Of a DNA stretch of 64,000 nt, positions 1 through 8,998 are shown one piece after another; within the stretch, counting starts at the first letter, position 1; every line of letters begins with the position of its first letter. Made by a program: the position numbers and the translations under genes. The stretch comes from Sphingomonas piscis (GTDB taxonomy: Bacteria > Pseudomonadota > Alphaproteobacteria > Sphingomonadales > Sphingomonadaceae): assembly GCF_011300455.1 (NCBI RefSeq), contig NZ_CP049869.1, positions 496,001 to 560,000 on the forward strand. Direction: 5' to 3'. Below the pieces are notes generated by a model, which was not told the origin of the DNA, searched no databases, and saw only the letters and a list, made by a program, of their open reading frames with translations.

Positions 1-1
1 G

Positions 2-760
2 GTAGTCAACGAAGGCGGCATCCGCTCCTTCCGCCCCTTTGCCAAGGTCGAAGCGCGTCCCTGCATCTTCGAGCATGTCTACTTCTCGCGGCCCGACTCG
101 GTCGCGGAAGGAAAGTCGGTCTACGAGGTTCGCAAGAATATCGGCGCCGAACTGGCAATCGAATCGCCCGTAGAAGCGGACTATGTCGTGCCGGTGCCGG
201 ACAGCGGCGTGCCGGCCGCAATCGGCTTCAGCCAGCAGTCGGGCATCCCATTCGAGCTCGGCATCATTCGTTCGCATTATGTCGGCCGCACCTTCATCCA
301 GCCGACCGACGGCATCCGCCATTTGGGCGTCAAGCTGAAGCACAATGCCAACTCGGCATTGATCGACGGCAAGAAGATCGTCCTTATCGACGACAGCATC
401 GTGCGCGGAACCACCAGCGTGAAGATCGTCCAGATGATGCGCGACGCCGGTGCCCGCGAAGTTCATATGCGGATCGCCTCTCCGCCCACGCGCCACAGCT
501 GCTTCTACGGTGTCGACACGCCGGAGCGGGCCAAGCTGCTGGCCGCACAGATGAGCGTCGAGGCAATGGCGGATTACATCAACGCCGACAGCCTCGCCTT
601 CATCTCCATCGACGGCCTCTATCGTGCGCTCGGCACCGAGCGCGACCATGACAAGCCGCAGCGCTGCGACGCCTGTTTCACGGGTGACTATCCAACCTTG
701 CTGACCGACCTTGCCGAGAAAGAGGGCGCGATCCCTTTATCTCTCGTCGCCAGCCGCTAA
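2..760 (+). CDS. purF: Amidophosphoribosyltransferase, C-terminal part (5' end outside window)
   Basis: This is the C-terminal half (about 252 residues) of glutamine PRPP amidotransferase, which makes phosphoribosylamine in the first committed step of purine synthesis. The frame is open from the first bases, so the gene starts upstream of the window. Visible landmarks are the segment CIFEHVYFSRPDS, the VPVPDSG segment, and the PRPP-binding loop VLIDDSIVRGTTS near fragment residue 126. The N-terminal glutaminase domain with its catalytic Cys is not in the window. The next gene starts 11 bases after the stop on the same strand, so the two may be co-transcribed. Confidence 0.97.
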   Translation, partial: VVNEGGIRSFRPFAKVEARPCIFEHVYFSRPDSVAEGKSVYEVRKNIGAELAIESPVEADYVVPVPDSGVPAAIGFSQQSGIPFELGIIRSHYVGRTFIQPTDGIRHLGVKLKHNANSALIDGKKIVLIDDSIVRGTTSVKIVQMMRDAGAREVHMRIASPPTRHSCFYGVDTPERAKLLAAQMSVEAMADYINADSLAFISIDGLYRALGTERDHDKPQRCDACFTGDYPTLLTDLAEKEGAIPLSLVASR

Positions 761-770
761 GCACCCCACT

Positions 771-1487
771 ATGACCGACACGAAGCCGTTCGACGGCAAG
801 CTCGCGCTTGTCACGGGTGCCAGCCGCGGCATTGGTGCCGCAACAGCCGAGGCGCTCGCTGCGGCGGGTTCCCACGTCATTCTCGTTGCCCGCACCGCCT
901 CTGCGCTGGAGCAGGTCGAGGACCGCATTTACGCAGCGGGTGGCAATGCCACCATAGCTCCGCTCGACCTTACGGAGGGCGAATCGATCGGCAAGATCGC
1001 CGCGGCCGTGGCGGAGCGCTGGGGCAAGCTTGACCTCCTCATCCTCAATGCAGCGATGCTCGGATCACTCACACCCGTCGAGCATATCGACCCCAAGGAA
1101 TATAGCCGCGTCCTCAGCCTCAACCTTCTGGCCAACCAGGCGCTGATCGCAGCGTTCGATCCGCTGCTCCGCAAGTCGGAACACGCCGAAGTCGTCGCCC
1201 TCACCTCTTCCGTCGGCTCCAAGCCCCGCGCCTTCTGGGGTGCATACGGCTCGTCAAAGGCGGCGCTGGAGACGTTGCTTGGCGCCTATGCCGATGAGAC
1301 TGAATATACCGGCAAGGTGCGGGTCCACATCGTCGACCCGGGCGCCACCCGCACCCGAATGCGCGAACTGGCATTCCCAGGCGAAGCCCCGGAAAGCCTC
1401 AAGCCGCCGGAGGCCGTGGCTGAAGCGATTGTCAATCGGCTGACCGGCGATGCTGCGACCGGCGAGAAGTTGCGGGTCGACGCTTAG
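771..1487 (+). CDS. Short-chain dehydrogenase/reductase (SDR family)
   Basis: A 238-residue classical SDR oxidoreductase, probably cytosolic and NAD(P)-dependent. The Rossmann glycine motif TGASRGIG lies near residues 15-22, an LNAA segment near 95, and the catalytic pair YGSSK at Tyr159/Lys163. The substrate cannot be told from sequence. I chose the ATG at 771 because it gives a normal SDR N-terminus; a longer frame reaching back into purF adds no recognisable sequence. It follows purF by 11 bases and its last 4 bases overlap the convergent CFA-synthase gene. Confidence 0.93.
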   Translation: MTDTKPFDGKLALVTGASRGIGAATAEALAAAGSHVILVARTASALEQVEDRIYAAGGNATIAPLDLTEGESIGKIAAAVAERWGKLDLLILNAAMLGSLTPVEHIDPKEYSRVLSLNLLANQALIAAFDPLLRKSEHAEVVALTSSVGSKPRAFWGAYGSSKAALETLLGAYADETEYTGKVRVHIVDPGATRTRMRELAFPGEAPESLKPPEAVAEAIVNRLTGDAATGEKLRVDA

Positions 1488-2734
1488 CGCCGTTGCAGCG
1501 TTACCTGGGCGACGTCGATGCTGCCGCCGCGAAAGCCCCCTTCGCAATACATCAGGTAATAACGCCAGAGCTGGTGGAATTCGCCGCTGAAGCCGGGCAG
1601 ATCGCCGGCCGCAACGACGGCGTCATAGCGATGCCGCCACTGCTTCAGCGTCTCGGCATAATGAAGCCGAAGGCTTTCGCTCCGGTCTCTCCATGATAGG
1701 CCACGCTGCTCCGCCAGGGAGGCGAACAAGGGTTCGTTGAGGAGCATGCCCCCCGGGAAGATGTAGGTTTGGATGAAGTCGGCGCTGGTGGAATAACGGT
1801 CGAACAGTTCGGGACGGATGGAGATGAACTGCAATGCCGCCCGGCCGCCGGGCGCGAGGTTGGCGGCGATGCAGTCTAGGTAGGCGCCCCACCAGCGCTG
1901 GCCGACCGCCTCCACCATTTCGACTGAAGCGACCGCATCGAATTGTTCGCGAACGTCGCGATAGTCCTGAAGGCGGATGGTGATGCGGTCGCTTAATCCT
2001 GCTGCCGCGGCTTCCCGCTCGGACCAGGCCTTTTGTTCGGTCGACAGCGTCAGCCCAATGACGTTTGCGCCGCGCCGCGCCGCCTCGATGGCGAGGCTGC
2101 CCCATCCGCACCCGATTTCCAGCAGCCGGTCGCCGGGCTTTAGTTCCAGCCGGTCGAGAAGCTGAGCGACTTTGTGCCTTTGAGCTGCGGCAAGGTCTTG
2201 GGTCTCTCGCTCGAACCATGCCGAAGAGTAGGTCATCGTCTCGTCCAGCCAGGCGGCGTAGAAGTCGTTTCCAAGATCATAGTGGGCAGCGATATTCTCC
2301 CGCGCCTGTGCGGGGGCGTTGTCGCGCAATCGATGGCGCAAGGCATTCAGCCATCGGAAGGGCCCCTTGGACCGCGCCGCGCTGCCGAGAGCCACGGCGT
2401 TGGCGGTGAAGAGCTCGAACAGAACAACCGGGTCCGGGCTCGACCATTCGCCAAGTGACCAGGCCTTGTACCAGCCCACCGACCCGGAGGTGCCGAGGCG
2501 CACGAGGCCCATCCAACTCTGGAGATTGACGATGGCGGCGGGTCCGGGCGCCCTGAAGCCTATCTCACGACTGCTTCCGTCGGGAAGTGTGGCGTGGATG
2601 CCGCCGGCCACGAGCCGACGGTCGAGCTGGTCGATGAGTTTGCGGAACGCCGGTGCGGCGAGCCGCCCGAGGAGGCCCGCGCCGGTCGCGAAGCCGCGGT
2701 CCGCTCGTACCAGATGCTCGCCCCTTGCGCCCAT
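1484..2734 (-). CDS. cfa: Cyclopropane-fatty-acyl-phospholipid synthase family methyltransferase
   Basis: A 416-residue SAM-dependent methyltransferase of the CFA/mycolic acid synthase family, which transfers a methylene group to unsaturated acyl chains of membrane phospholipids. The SAM-binding motif LLEIGCGWGSLA sits at about residue 200, preceded by the family signature AHYDLGNDFYAAWLD and followed by SVEMVEAVG. An N-terminal domain of about 130 residues precedes the methyltransferase fold, as usual in the family. It lies 39 bases downstream of the photolyase gene on the same strand; phr-cfa neighbours are common in proteobacteria and often belong to a stress regulon, though no sigma factor site was identified here. 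Confidence 0.93.
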   Translation of the reverse strand: MGARGEHLVRADRGFATGAGLLGRLAAPAFRKLIDQLDRRLVAGGIHATLPDGSSREIGFRAPGPAAIVNLQSWMGLVRLGTSGSVGWYKAWSLGEWSSPDPVVLFELFTANAVALGSAARSKGPFRWLNALRHRLRDNAPAQARENIAAHYDLGNDFYAAWLDETMTYSSAWFERETQDLAAAQRHKVAQLLDRLELKPGDRLLEIGCGWGSLAIEAARRGANVIGLTLSTEQKAWSEREAAAAGLSDRITIRLQDYRDVREQFDAVASVEMVEAVGQRWWGAYLDCIAANLAPGGRAALQFISIRPELFDRYSTSADFIQTYIFPGGMLLNEPLFASLAEQRGLSWRDRSESLRLHYAETLKQWRHRYDAVVAAGDLPGFSGEFHQLWRYYLMYCEGGFRGGSIDVAQVTLQRR

Positions 2735-2773
2735 GCGCGCCTAGTAGCTGCGCCGGGGCGCGAAAGTCGAGCG

Positions 2774-4105
2774 TCAGCCCCGCCGCGCCGCGGTTAGCGC
2801 CCGCTCCCGCGCTTCCCGGTGGCCGATCAAGGGCGGCGGATAGCTGCCGCGGTCAGCGGGATCGTGAATCTCCGCGTCCGACAGGTGCGCCAGTTCCGGC
2901 ACCCAGGTGCGAATATAATCGGCGGCACCAAACTTTGCCGACTGCGTAAGCGGCGCCATGATCCGGAAGAAGGGCTGGCTGTCGCTGCCGGTGCCCGCAA
3001 TCCACTGCCAGTTGAGGCTGTTGTTGGCATAGTCGGCATCCACCAACGTGTCCCAGAACCAATGCGCGCCGCGCCGCCATTCGACAAGAAGATGCTTCAC
3101 CAGGAAGCTTGCTGCGATCATCCGCACACGGTTGTGCATCCAGCCCGTCGCCCAAAGTTGGCGCATACCGGCGTCGACGATCGGGTAGCCGGTCCGGCCT
3201 TTCGACCAGGCCGCGAAATCGTAGTCAGCCTGCTTGCCGGTGCGCCATCTCACCCGCGCGGGCCGCTGATGCTCCTCACCCAGTTTCGGATCGGCGGTGA
3301 TCGCGCCGCGCGCGAAGTCGCGCCAGGCGAGCTCCTTGCGGAATTTGGCCGCATCTGCGCTGCGGAGGTGGTGCCAGACCCGGCGCGGGCTGATCTCGCC
3401 GAAGTGGAGGTGGGCCGAAAGGTTGGAAGTGCCGATCTCGGACGGCAGGTCGCGGCGGCGCGCATACTCGCCCGCGTCGGCCTCGAATCGTTCCAGGTGG
3501 GCAACGGCCCCCTCCTCGCCGGGATGCCAGACGCCGAAGCCCTTGGCCCAGTTCGGCTTGGTTGGGAGTAGATGCCAATCGTCCAAGCGGTCCGATCTTG
3601 GGAGCTTGTCCGGCTTGCTGAAGCGTTCCGCTGCATCAATCGGCTCAGGTACCTCATGCTCGCACATCGCCCGGAAGAAGGGGCCGAACACCTTGAACGG
3701 CTGCCCGCTGCCGGTGCGAACCCGGTCGGCCGGGACGAGCGTGTCGCCTGCGTGAATGGTGATCCGGTCGCCGAGCGTCTCCTCGACCTCGCGCCACCAC
3801 GGTTCGAAGTGACGGGTCGCATGGACAGTTTCTGCGTCCAGCTCGTCCGCAACCCGCCGCACGGCTTCCGCGCTGCGGCCCCGGCGAAGCACCAAGGCAC
3901 CGCCCCGCGCCTCCAAGTCGGCGCCGAGTGCGCGGAGGCTGTGGTGCAGCCACCAGCGCTGGGCACCGCCGATCGCCCAGTGGCCGGGCGTTTCGTCGTC
4001 GAGCACATATAGTGCCGCGAAGGGGCCGGCTTCTGCGGCAGCGGCAATGGCGGGCTGGTCGTTGAGGCGGAGGTCCTGCCGGAGCCAAACAAGCGAGGTC
4101 GTCAT
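2774..4105 (-). CDS. phrB: Cryptochrome/photolyase family protein (class I DNA photolyase)
   Basis: A 443-residue FAD-dependent light-driven repair enzyme, the usual length for class I CPD photolyases. The N-terminal antenna domain starts with the typical LVWLRQDLRLNDQPA. The C-terminal FAD domain shows WSKGRTGYPIVDAGMRQL, WMHNRVRM, and the DADYANNSLNWQW / GTGSDSQPFFR blocks that line the flavin and lesion pocket. This places it with CPD photolyases more than with animal-type cryptochromes. It sits between a membrane hydrolase gene (43 bases upstream) and the CFA synthase gene (39 bases downstream), all on the minus strand, probably one operon. Confidence 0.95.
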   Translation of the reverse strand: MTTSLVWLRQDLRLNDQPAIAAAAEAGPFAALYVLDDETPGHWAIGGAQRWWLHHSLRALGADLEARGGALVLRRGRSAEAVRRVADELDAETVHATRHFEPWWREVEETLGDRITIHAGDTLVPADRVRTGSGQPFKVFGPFFRAMCEHEVPEPIDAAERFSKPDKLPRSDRLDDWHLLPTKPNWAKGFGVWHPGEEGAVAHLERFEADAGEYARRRDLPSEIGTSNLSAHLHFGEISPRRVWHHLRSADAAKFRKELAWRDFARGAITADPKLGEEHQRPARVRWRTGKQADYDFAAWSKGRTGYPIVDAGMRQLWATGWMHNRVRMIAASFLVKHLLVEWRRGAHWFWDTLVDADYANNSLNWQWIAGTGSDSQPFFRIMAPLTQSAKFGAADYIRTWVPELAHLSDAEIHDPADRGSYPPPLIGHREARERALTAARRG

Positions 4106-4148
4106 GACCTTGCCTAACGCGCCGCCGCGGACGGCGATGCCACCGACC

Positions 4149-5114
4149 TTAGCCGGTAGGTGGGCAGCCGGGAGCGCCGGTGGGGATCACCGCCTCCCGC
4201 ATCAGGCCGGAGCGCCCGCGCAGCTGCATGTATCGCGCGTCGCCGATCTGCACCCGAATTTCGCATAGGCTCGCCTCGGAACTGGCAAGCGGCATAACCG
4301 ACCAGCGTAGGAACTTGCGTAATGCTGGCTCGCGCCTCAGAGCTTCCCGAACGTACGGATCGGCCATGCCGTTCGGCGTGCAGCGGCTTGCCGGGCACAT
4401 GCCCGCTACAGGGTCCCATTTGCTCCAGCGGTAGCAATCGCCCTCACGCCAGGTGAGATCGCGGCGCCAGAACAGCGCCGGCGGCGGCGAGGTGAAGATG
4501 GCCTGCGCCGTCGGCGCGCGCTTGCGAACCGCCGCTTCGGCGCGATCGCTGATCAATAGATTCAATGCGATGTAGGCGACGGCGATGCCGATGGCGTTCT
4601 GCGCCACGCGCGGCCAGTCGGCGCGGCCCCTTTTCTCCTGCCGCTTGGACCAGAAGACAGAAGCGCCGAGCAGGATCCAGAGGAAGAGGTCGATGATGAA
4701 CAGCCCGTCCGCATGGTACCAGCGGGCCGAGAGTGGCGAGAACAGCTGGACCGAGTAGGTTGTCAGCAGGTCGAGGAAAGGGTGGGTCAGCGCGCCGAGG
4801 TAGCAGAGCGCGAGCAGCCACCACGGCCGCAGGGGCAGACCGCTTTTGAATTGCCGATCATGGCCTTGCTGCCATCGGTCGAGAAGCCAAAGCAAGCCGA
4901 ACAGGATAGGCGGCATCATCAGCACGCCGCCGACCAACCCATGCGTGAAGCCGCGGTGCGTGGCGAGCGGCTGCCACGGCGCGCTCCCGAAGAAGACGTC
5001 GATGTCCGGCATGTTGGCGCCGAGGATCAGCGCCGTCAGCCCCTTGCGTGTGCGGTTCTTCAGGCCCGCCTGGCCAAGCACCCAGCCGGCCAACGAGTGG
5101 GTCAAATTGTCCAA
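4149..5114 (-). CDS. Membrane-bound metal-dependent hydrolase (YdjM/DUF457-like)
   Basis: A 321-residue integral membrane protein. It begins MDNLTHSLAGWVLG and has the family metal-ligand motifs ANMPDIDVF (about residue 35) and HRGFTHGLVGG (about residue 55), followed by several hydrophobic helices to about residue 180 and a soluble C-terminal part. The family is named for predicted metal-dependent hydrolase activity but the physiological substrate is not known. The E. coli relative ydjM is LexA-regulated, which would suit the photolyase neighbour; I did not find a clear LexA box here. Confidence 0.85.
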   Translation of the reverse strand: MDNLTHSLAGWVLGQAGLKNRTRKGLTALILGANMPDIDVFFGSAPWQPLATHRGFTHGLVGGVLMMPPILFGLLWLLDRWQQGHDRQFKSGLPLRPWWLLALCYLGALTHPFLDLLTTYSVQLFSPLSARWYHADGLFIIDLFLWILLGASVFWSKRQEKRGRADWPRVAQNAIGIAVAYIALNLLISDRAEAAVRKRAPTAQAIFTSPPPALFWRRDLTWREGDCYRWSKWDPVAGMCPASRCTPNGMADPYVREALRREPALRKFLRWSVMPLASSEASLCEIRVQIGDARYMQLRGRSGLMREAVIPTGAPGCPPTG

Positions 5115-5126
5115 GCCTGATCGCGC

Positions 5127-6137
5127 CTACAGCGAGTGCGGTTCTTTCTCGACCTGCCAGGTCTGACCCTTGGAAACGAGCGCCTGGAGGTCGGGCGTCT
5201 TGCCCTTTGCGACCGCCGCGTTCTGCTCCACGACCGCGCTTTCGAAGGTCGGCGCGGGATCCTCGTAAATGACACCGAGCGCGACAGGGAAGCTCTGCGG
5301 CATCTCGATCAGCATCGCGGCAATGGCACGATTCTTGGGATCGTGGACGAGCACTGATGGGTCGTCGCCTTCGACCACCTTGAGAGCCATCCGCTCGGCG
5401 TCGATGGCGATGCCCTTGGTGCCGCCGGAGAAAAGCATCTTCTCGCGGGCCTTCAGCCAGAGCTGCTTTTCCTGAGCGACGCTGCGGTCGGTGAACGGCG
5501 CGAAGACCTCGTCATTGTAGACGACGCAATTCTGATAAATTTCGACAAAGCTGGCGCCGCGATGGGCGTGGGCGGCCTTGAGCACGTCGGGCAAATTCTT
5601 GTGCACGTCGATGCCGCGCGCGATGAAGCGAGCGCCGGCGCCGAGCGCGAACATGCCGGGTGTCGCCGGCCGGTCGACCGAACCGAACGGGGTGGAGGGC
5701 GAGCGGGTTCCGATCCGCGACGTCGGCGAATATTGCCCCTTGGTCAGGCCGTAAATCTCATTGTTGAACAACAGGATCTGGCAATCGAGGTTGCGGCGCA
5801 AAACGTGCATCGTGTGGTTGCCGCCGATCGAGAGCGCGTCGCCGTCGCCGGTGATGATCCAGACGTCGAGCTCCGGATTGGCAAGCTTGATGCCGGTCGC
5901 AAAGGCAGGGGCACGGCCGTGGATCGTGTGGAAGCCGTAGCTTGCCATATAATATGGAAAGCGGCTGGAGCAGCCGATGCCGGAGACGAACACCGTCTTC
6001 TCGCGCGCGACGCCGAGGTCCGGCATGGTCCGCTGAACCGCCTTCAGCACCGCATAGTCGCCGCAGCCGGGGCACCAGCGCACTTCCTGGTCGCTGGCCC
6101 AGTCCTTGGCGGTGGTCACTTTCGTCATCTCATTCAT
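5127..6137 (-). CDS. korB: 2-oxoacid:ferredoxin oxidoreductase, beta subunit
   Basis: About 336 residues. This is the thiamine-diphosphate-binding beta subunit of a 2-oxoacid (probably 2-oxoglutarate) ferredoxin oxidoreductase, which converts a 2-oxoacid plus CoA to acyl-CoA, CO2 and reduced ferredoxin. Visible signatures are RWCPGCGDYAVL near the N-terminus, GIGCSSRFPYY, the TPP motif ITGDGDALSIGGNH, and NNEIYGLTKGQYSPTS. The longer open frame starting at 6239 runs through the upstream small gene; I prefer the ATG at 6137 (MNEMTKVTTAKDW), which overlaps the stop of the 28-codon ORF in an ATGA arrangement and implies translational coupling. Confidence 0.95.
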   Translation of the reverse strand: MNEMTKVTTAKDWASDQEVRWCPGCGDYAVLKAVQRTMPDLGVAREKTVFVSGIGCSSRFPYYMASYGFHTIHGRAPAFATGIKLANPELDVWIITGDGDALSIGGNHTMHVLRRNLDCQILLFNNEIYGLTKGQYSPTSRIGTRSPSTPFGSVDRPATPGMFALGAGARFIARGIDVHKNLPDVLKAAHAHRGASFVEIYQNCVVYNDEVFAPFTDRSVAQEKQLWLKAREKMLFSGGTKGIAIDAERMALKVVEGDDPSVLVHDPKNRAIAAMLIEMPQSFPVALGVIYEDPAPTFESAVVEQNAAVAKGKTPDLQALVSKGQTWQVEKEPHSL

Positions 6138-6220
6138 GTCAGATATCCACCAAGATAGGCGAGCACGAGCAGTACCAGGATTAGCATCATCACCAGCGGG
6201 AAGACCGGGATCGGCTTCAC
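6134..6220 (-). CDS. 28-residue single-pass membrane peptide between korA and korB
   Basis: A GTG-started ORF of 28 codons encodes a Lys/Pro-containing start (MKPIPVFP) followed by one hydrophobic helix rich in Leu, Val and Met and a GGY tail. Its GTG overlaps the korA stop (GTGA) and its TGA overlaps the korB start (ATGA), so all three would be translated as one coupled chain. Codons continue the frame cleanly with no spacer. No family is recognised. It might anchor the oxidoreductase to the membrane, but that is inference. It is too short for standard ORF calling. Confidence 0.6.
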   Translation of the reverse strand: MKPIPVFPLVMMLILVLLVLAYLGGYLT

Positions 6221-8142
6221 GCCACCGCCTCCCCGACAAGCGCCGCGTCGATCGCCGCTTCGATCTCGGCGATCCGGAAGGGGTGGCCGGAGACCTTGTT
6301 GAGCGGCTTGGCGTCCACCAGGAACTGGTCGCGCAGGACGGTCTTGAGCTGGCCGGTGTTCATCTCCGGCACCAGGATATGCCGGAAGCCTTTGAGCAGG
6401 GCCGCCATGTTGCCCGGCATCGGGTGAATGTGGCGAATGTGGAGGTGGCTGACGCTTTGCCCCTTTGCGCGGCCGCGGCGGACGGCCTGGTGAATGGGGC
6501 CGAATGTCGAGCCCCAGCCGACGACCACCAAGTCGCCGGTCTCTTCGCCCAGGCAGATGTCCTGGTCCGGAACGGCAACGCCCGCGACCTTTGCGGCGCG
6601 AATGCGGGTCATCTCGGCATGGGCTTCGGGCGAGTAATCGATGTTGCCGGTGCCGGGTGCCTTTTCGATGCCGCCGATGCGATGTTCGAGGCCCGGCGTG
6701 CCCGGCTTGATCCATGGCCGCGCAAGATCCTCGTTGCGGGCGTAGGGCAGGATCCCCTCGCCTTCCGGCGGCTGATCGGAGAAGAACTCCACCGGGAACG
6801 GCTGGTAGCCGCTCATGTCCGGCACCTTCCACGGCTCGGCCGCATTGGCGATATAGCCGTCCGTCAGCAGCATCACCGGCGTCATATACTGCACCGCGAT
6901 GCGGCACGCCTCGATCGCGCAGTCGAACGCGTCGGCGGGGGAGCGGGCGGCGATGACCGGCAGCGGTGCGTCGCCGTTGCGGCCGTAGAGCGCCTGGTAG
7001 AGGTCGGACTGTTCGGTCTTGGTCGGGAGGCCGGTCGACGGCCCGCCGCGCTGCGAATTGACGATCACCAGCGGAAGTTCGGTCATGATGGCGAGACCGA
7101 TGGCCTCCATCTTCAGCGCGATGCCGGGGCCGGACGAGGATGTGACGCCAAGGCTGCCCGCGTAGGAGGCGCCGATGGCAGCGCAGGCGGCAGCAATCTC
7201 ATCCTCCGCCTGGAAGGTGGTGATCCCGAACTCCTTCAGCCGCGAAAGATGATGCAGGATGGGGCTCGCCGGCGTGATCGGGTAGGAGCCGAAGAACATC
7301 GGCAGGCCGGCGAGCTGCGCGCCTGCGACAAGTCCGACCGCGAGCGATTCCGCCCCTGTGACGGTGCGGTAGAGGCCGGGCTCGGCCGGGACCGGCGCCA
7401 GGCGGTGCTGCTTGACCGGTGCGGCCATCTCCACCGTCTCGCCATACGCATGACCCGCATTCAACGCGGCGATGTTGGCCTCCGCAAGCTCGGGCGCCTT
7501 GGCGAACTTGGACTTGAGCCAGTCGACGATCGGCTGGCGGTCGCGGTCAAACATCCAGAGCGCGAGCCCCAGCGTCCACATATTCTTGCAGCGCAGCGCC
7601 TCCTTGTTGCCGAGCCCGAACGGCTTCACGGCATCCATGGTGAGCTGCGAAATGTTGAGATGGACGAGCTGCCACTTGGCGAGGCTGCCGTCCTCCAGCG
7701 GGTTGGCGTCATATCCCGCCTTGGCAAGGTTGCGGGCCGAAAACTCGCCCTCGTCGGCAATGATCAGTCCGCCTTCGCGAAGCTGCTTGACGTTCACCTT
7801 CAGCGCCGCCGGGTTCATCGCGACGAGCACGTCCGGCTGATCTCCCGCGGTTTCAATCGCGGTGGAGCCGAAGTTGATCTGGAAAGCCGAGACGCCGAAT
7901 GTCGTGCCCTGCGGCGCGCGGATCTCGGCGGGAAAGTCCGGAAAGGTCGCAAGGTCGTTACCCGCAAGCGCGGTGGACAGCGTGAACTGGCCGCCCGTAA
8001 GCTGCATTCCGTCACCGCTGTCGCCGGCAAAGCGGACGACGACGGCTTCCGGAACCGGGTTGGCGCCGGCTTCGTCTTCGGTGATGAGGTGGGTGGCGGT
8101 CGCCACGGGCAGTCCTTCTGCGATGTCTGGATCGATGCCCAT
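6217..8142 (-). CDS. korA: 2-oxoacid:ferredoxin oxidoreductase, fused gamma-alpha subunit
   Basis: A 641-residue protein. The N-terminal 200 residues form the gamma domain (VVVRFAGDSGDGMQLTGGQF, then ATFPDFPAEIRAPQGTT), and the rest is the pyrimidine-binding alpha domain (FFGSYPITPASPILHHLS, QAEDEIAAACAAIGASYAG, TSSSGPGIALKMEAIGLA, NSQRGGPSTGLPTKTEQSDL). This fused architecture is typical of aerobic proteobacterial KorA. With KorB it forms the active oxidoreductase, an oxidative or reductive TCA-cycle step using ferredoxin. Transcription is divergent from rppH across about 90 bases. Confidence 0.95.
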   Translation of the reverse strand: MGIDPDIAEGLPVATATHLITEDEAGANPVPEAVVVRFAGDSGDGMQLTGGQFTLSTALAGNDLATFPDFPAEIRAPQGTTFGVSAFQINFGSTAIETAGDQPDVLVAMNPAALKVNVKQLREGGLIIADEGEFSARNLAKAGYDANPLEDGSLAKWQLVHLNISQLTMDAVKPFGLGNKEALRCKNMWTLGLALWMFDRDRQPIVDWLKSKFAKAPELAEANIAALNAGHAYGETVEMAAPVKQHRLAPVPAEPGLYRTVTGAESLAVGLVAGAQLAGLPMFFGSYPITPASPILHHLSRLKEFGITTFQAEDEIAAACAAIGASYAGSLGVTSSSGPGIALKMEAIGLAIMTELPLVIVNSQRGGPSTGLPTKTEQSDLYQALYGRNGDAPLPVIAARSPADAFDCAIEACRIAVQYMTPVMLLTDGYIANAAEPWKVPDMSGYQPFPVEFFSDQPPEGEGILPYARNEDLARPWIKPGTPGLEHRIGGIEKAPGTGNIDYSPEAHAEMTRIRAAKVAGVAVPDQDICLGEETGDLVVVGWGSTFGPIHQAVRRGRAKGQSVSHLHIRHIHPMPGNMAALLKGFRHILVPEMNTGQLKTVLRDQFLVDAKPLNKVSGHPFRIAEIEAAIDAALVGEAVA

Positions 8143-8232
8143 TTAGGACGGTGCGGCAGGTTTCGCCACCACTTCATCGCACCCGGCGCAAAGTGGATTG
8201 CTTCGTGCTTACGCTCCTCGCAAGGACGCCGG

Positions 8233-8706
8233 ATGATCGAGGACGAGTCCCAATACCGCCGCGGAGTCGGCATCATGCTGCTGAACCGCGACGGCAAGGT
8301 CTGGGTCGGCAAGCGGATCGACCATCCGAGCGAGGCCTGGCAGATGCCGCAAGGCGGCATGGACGAGGGTGAAGAGCCTTGGGGCACGGCGAAGCGCGAG
8401 CTTGAGGAAGAAACGGGGATCACACCCGATCTGGTGGAGCTGATCGGGGAAGCGCCGGAGCGGCTTCGCTACGACCTTCCTGAGGAGCTGCAGGGCAAGT
8501 TCTGGAAGGGGCGGTTTCGCGGACAGCAGCAGAACTGGTTCCTGTGCCGCTTCCTGGGTAAAGACGCGGATGTGAACATCGCCACCGACCATCCCGAGTT
8601 CAGTGACTGGAAGTGGGTCGAGCCGGCGAAGCTCCCGGACCTCATCGTGCCGTTCAAGAAAGAATTGTACCGTAAGCTGCTTCGCGATTTCGCCCCCCAG
8701 CTTTGA
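8233..8706 (+). CDS. rppH: RNA pyrophosphohydrolase (Nudix)
   Basis: A 157-residue Nudix hydrolase that removes pyrophosphate from the 5' end of mRNA and so starts decay, or cleaves dinucleoside polyphosphates. The Nudix box starts at GGMDEGEEPWGTAKREL and ends EEETGI (about residues 41-63) with all catalytic Glu residues present. The segments YRRGVGIMLLN and AWQMPQGG are characteristic of RppH/NudH. Start ATG at 8233 gives the usual N-terminus; the frame is open much further upstream only because it runs antisense to korA. Confidence 0.95.
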   Translation: MIEDESQYRRGVGIMLLNRDGKVWVGKRIDHPSEAWQMPQGGMDEGEEPWGTAKRELEEETGITPDLVELIGEAPERLRYDLPEELQGKFWKGRFRGQQQNWFLCRFLGKDADVNIATDHPEFSDWKWVEPAKLPDLIVPFKKELYRKLLRDFAPQL

Positions 8707-8789
8707 ACGGCTCGTCGGCACACACGCGCAACAATCGGCACCAACGGCGCTCGGCGGAGTTTAACCTGCCATATTATCAAGGATTATTT

Positions 8790-8993
8790 GTGCCGAACGA
8801 GCGTATCGTTGCCATCGGTTTGCTGACCAACTCCGACCTCGATTTGTTGGGCAGCAGTTTCGACCGGATCTGGCCCGTCGAAGAAGCGCCGGCTTTTCCC
8901 GATCTACTAAGCGCGATCGATGAAGCCGACCGTGAGCTTCAGGAGCGGAAGAACGGCGCCCCTGGCCCGGTGCTTGGCGGCGGCCGCTATTAG
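8790..8993 (+). CDS. Hypothetical protein, 67 residues
   Basis: No recognised family. The protein is acidic and soluble (MPNERIVAIGLLTNSDLDLLG... ending in GGGRY). I chose the GTG at 8790 because a CAAGGA ribosome-binding sequence lies 6-11 bases upstream; a TTG overlapping the rppH stop at 8703 would add a 29-residue basic extension that looks non-native. Same strand as rppH and 84 bases downstream. Its stop is 5 bases from the convergent DUF2807 gene. Confidence 0.6.
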   Translation: MPNERIVAIGLLTNSDLDLLGSSFDRIWPVEEAPAFPDLLSAIDEADRELQERKNGAPGPVLGGGRY

Positions 8994-8998
8994 GCGCT

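Noticed and set aside
6106..8706. An 866-codon open frame on the + strand
   Set aside because: It lies antisense to korB and korA, whose products have many conserved motifs; only its last 157 codons (rppH) are real.
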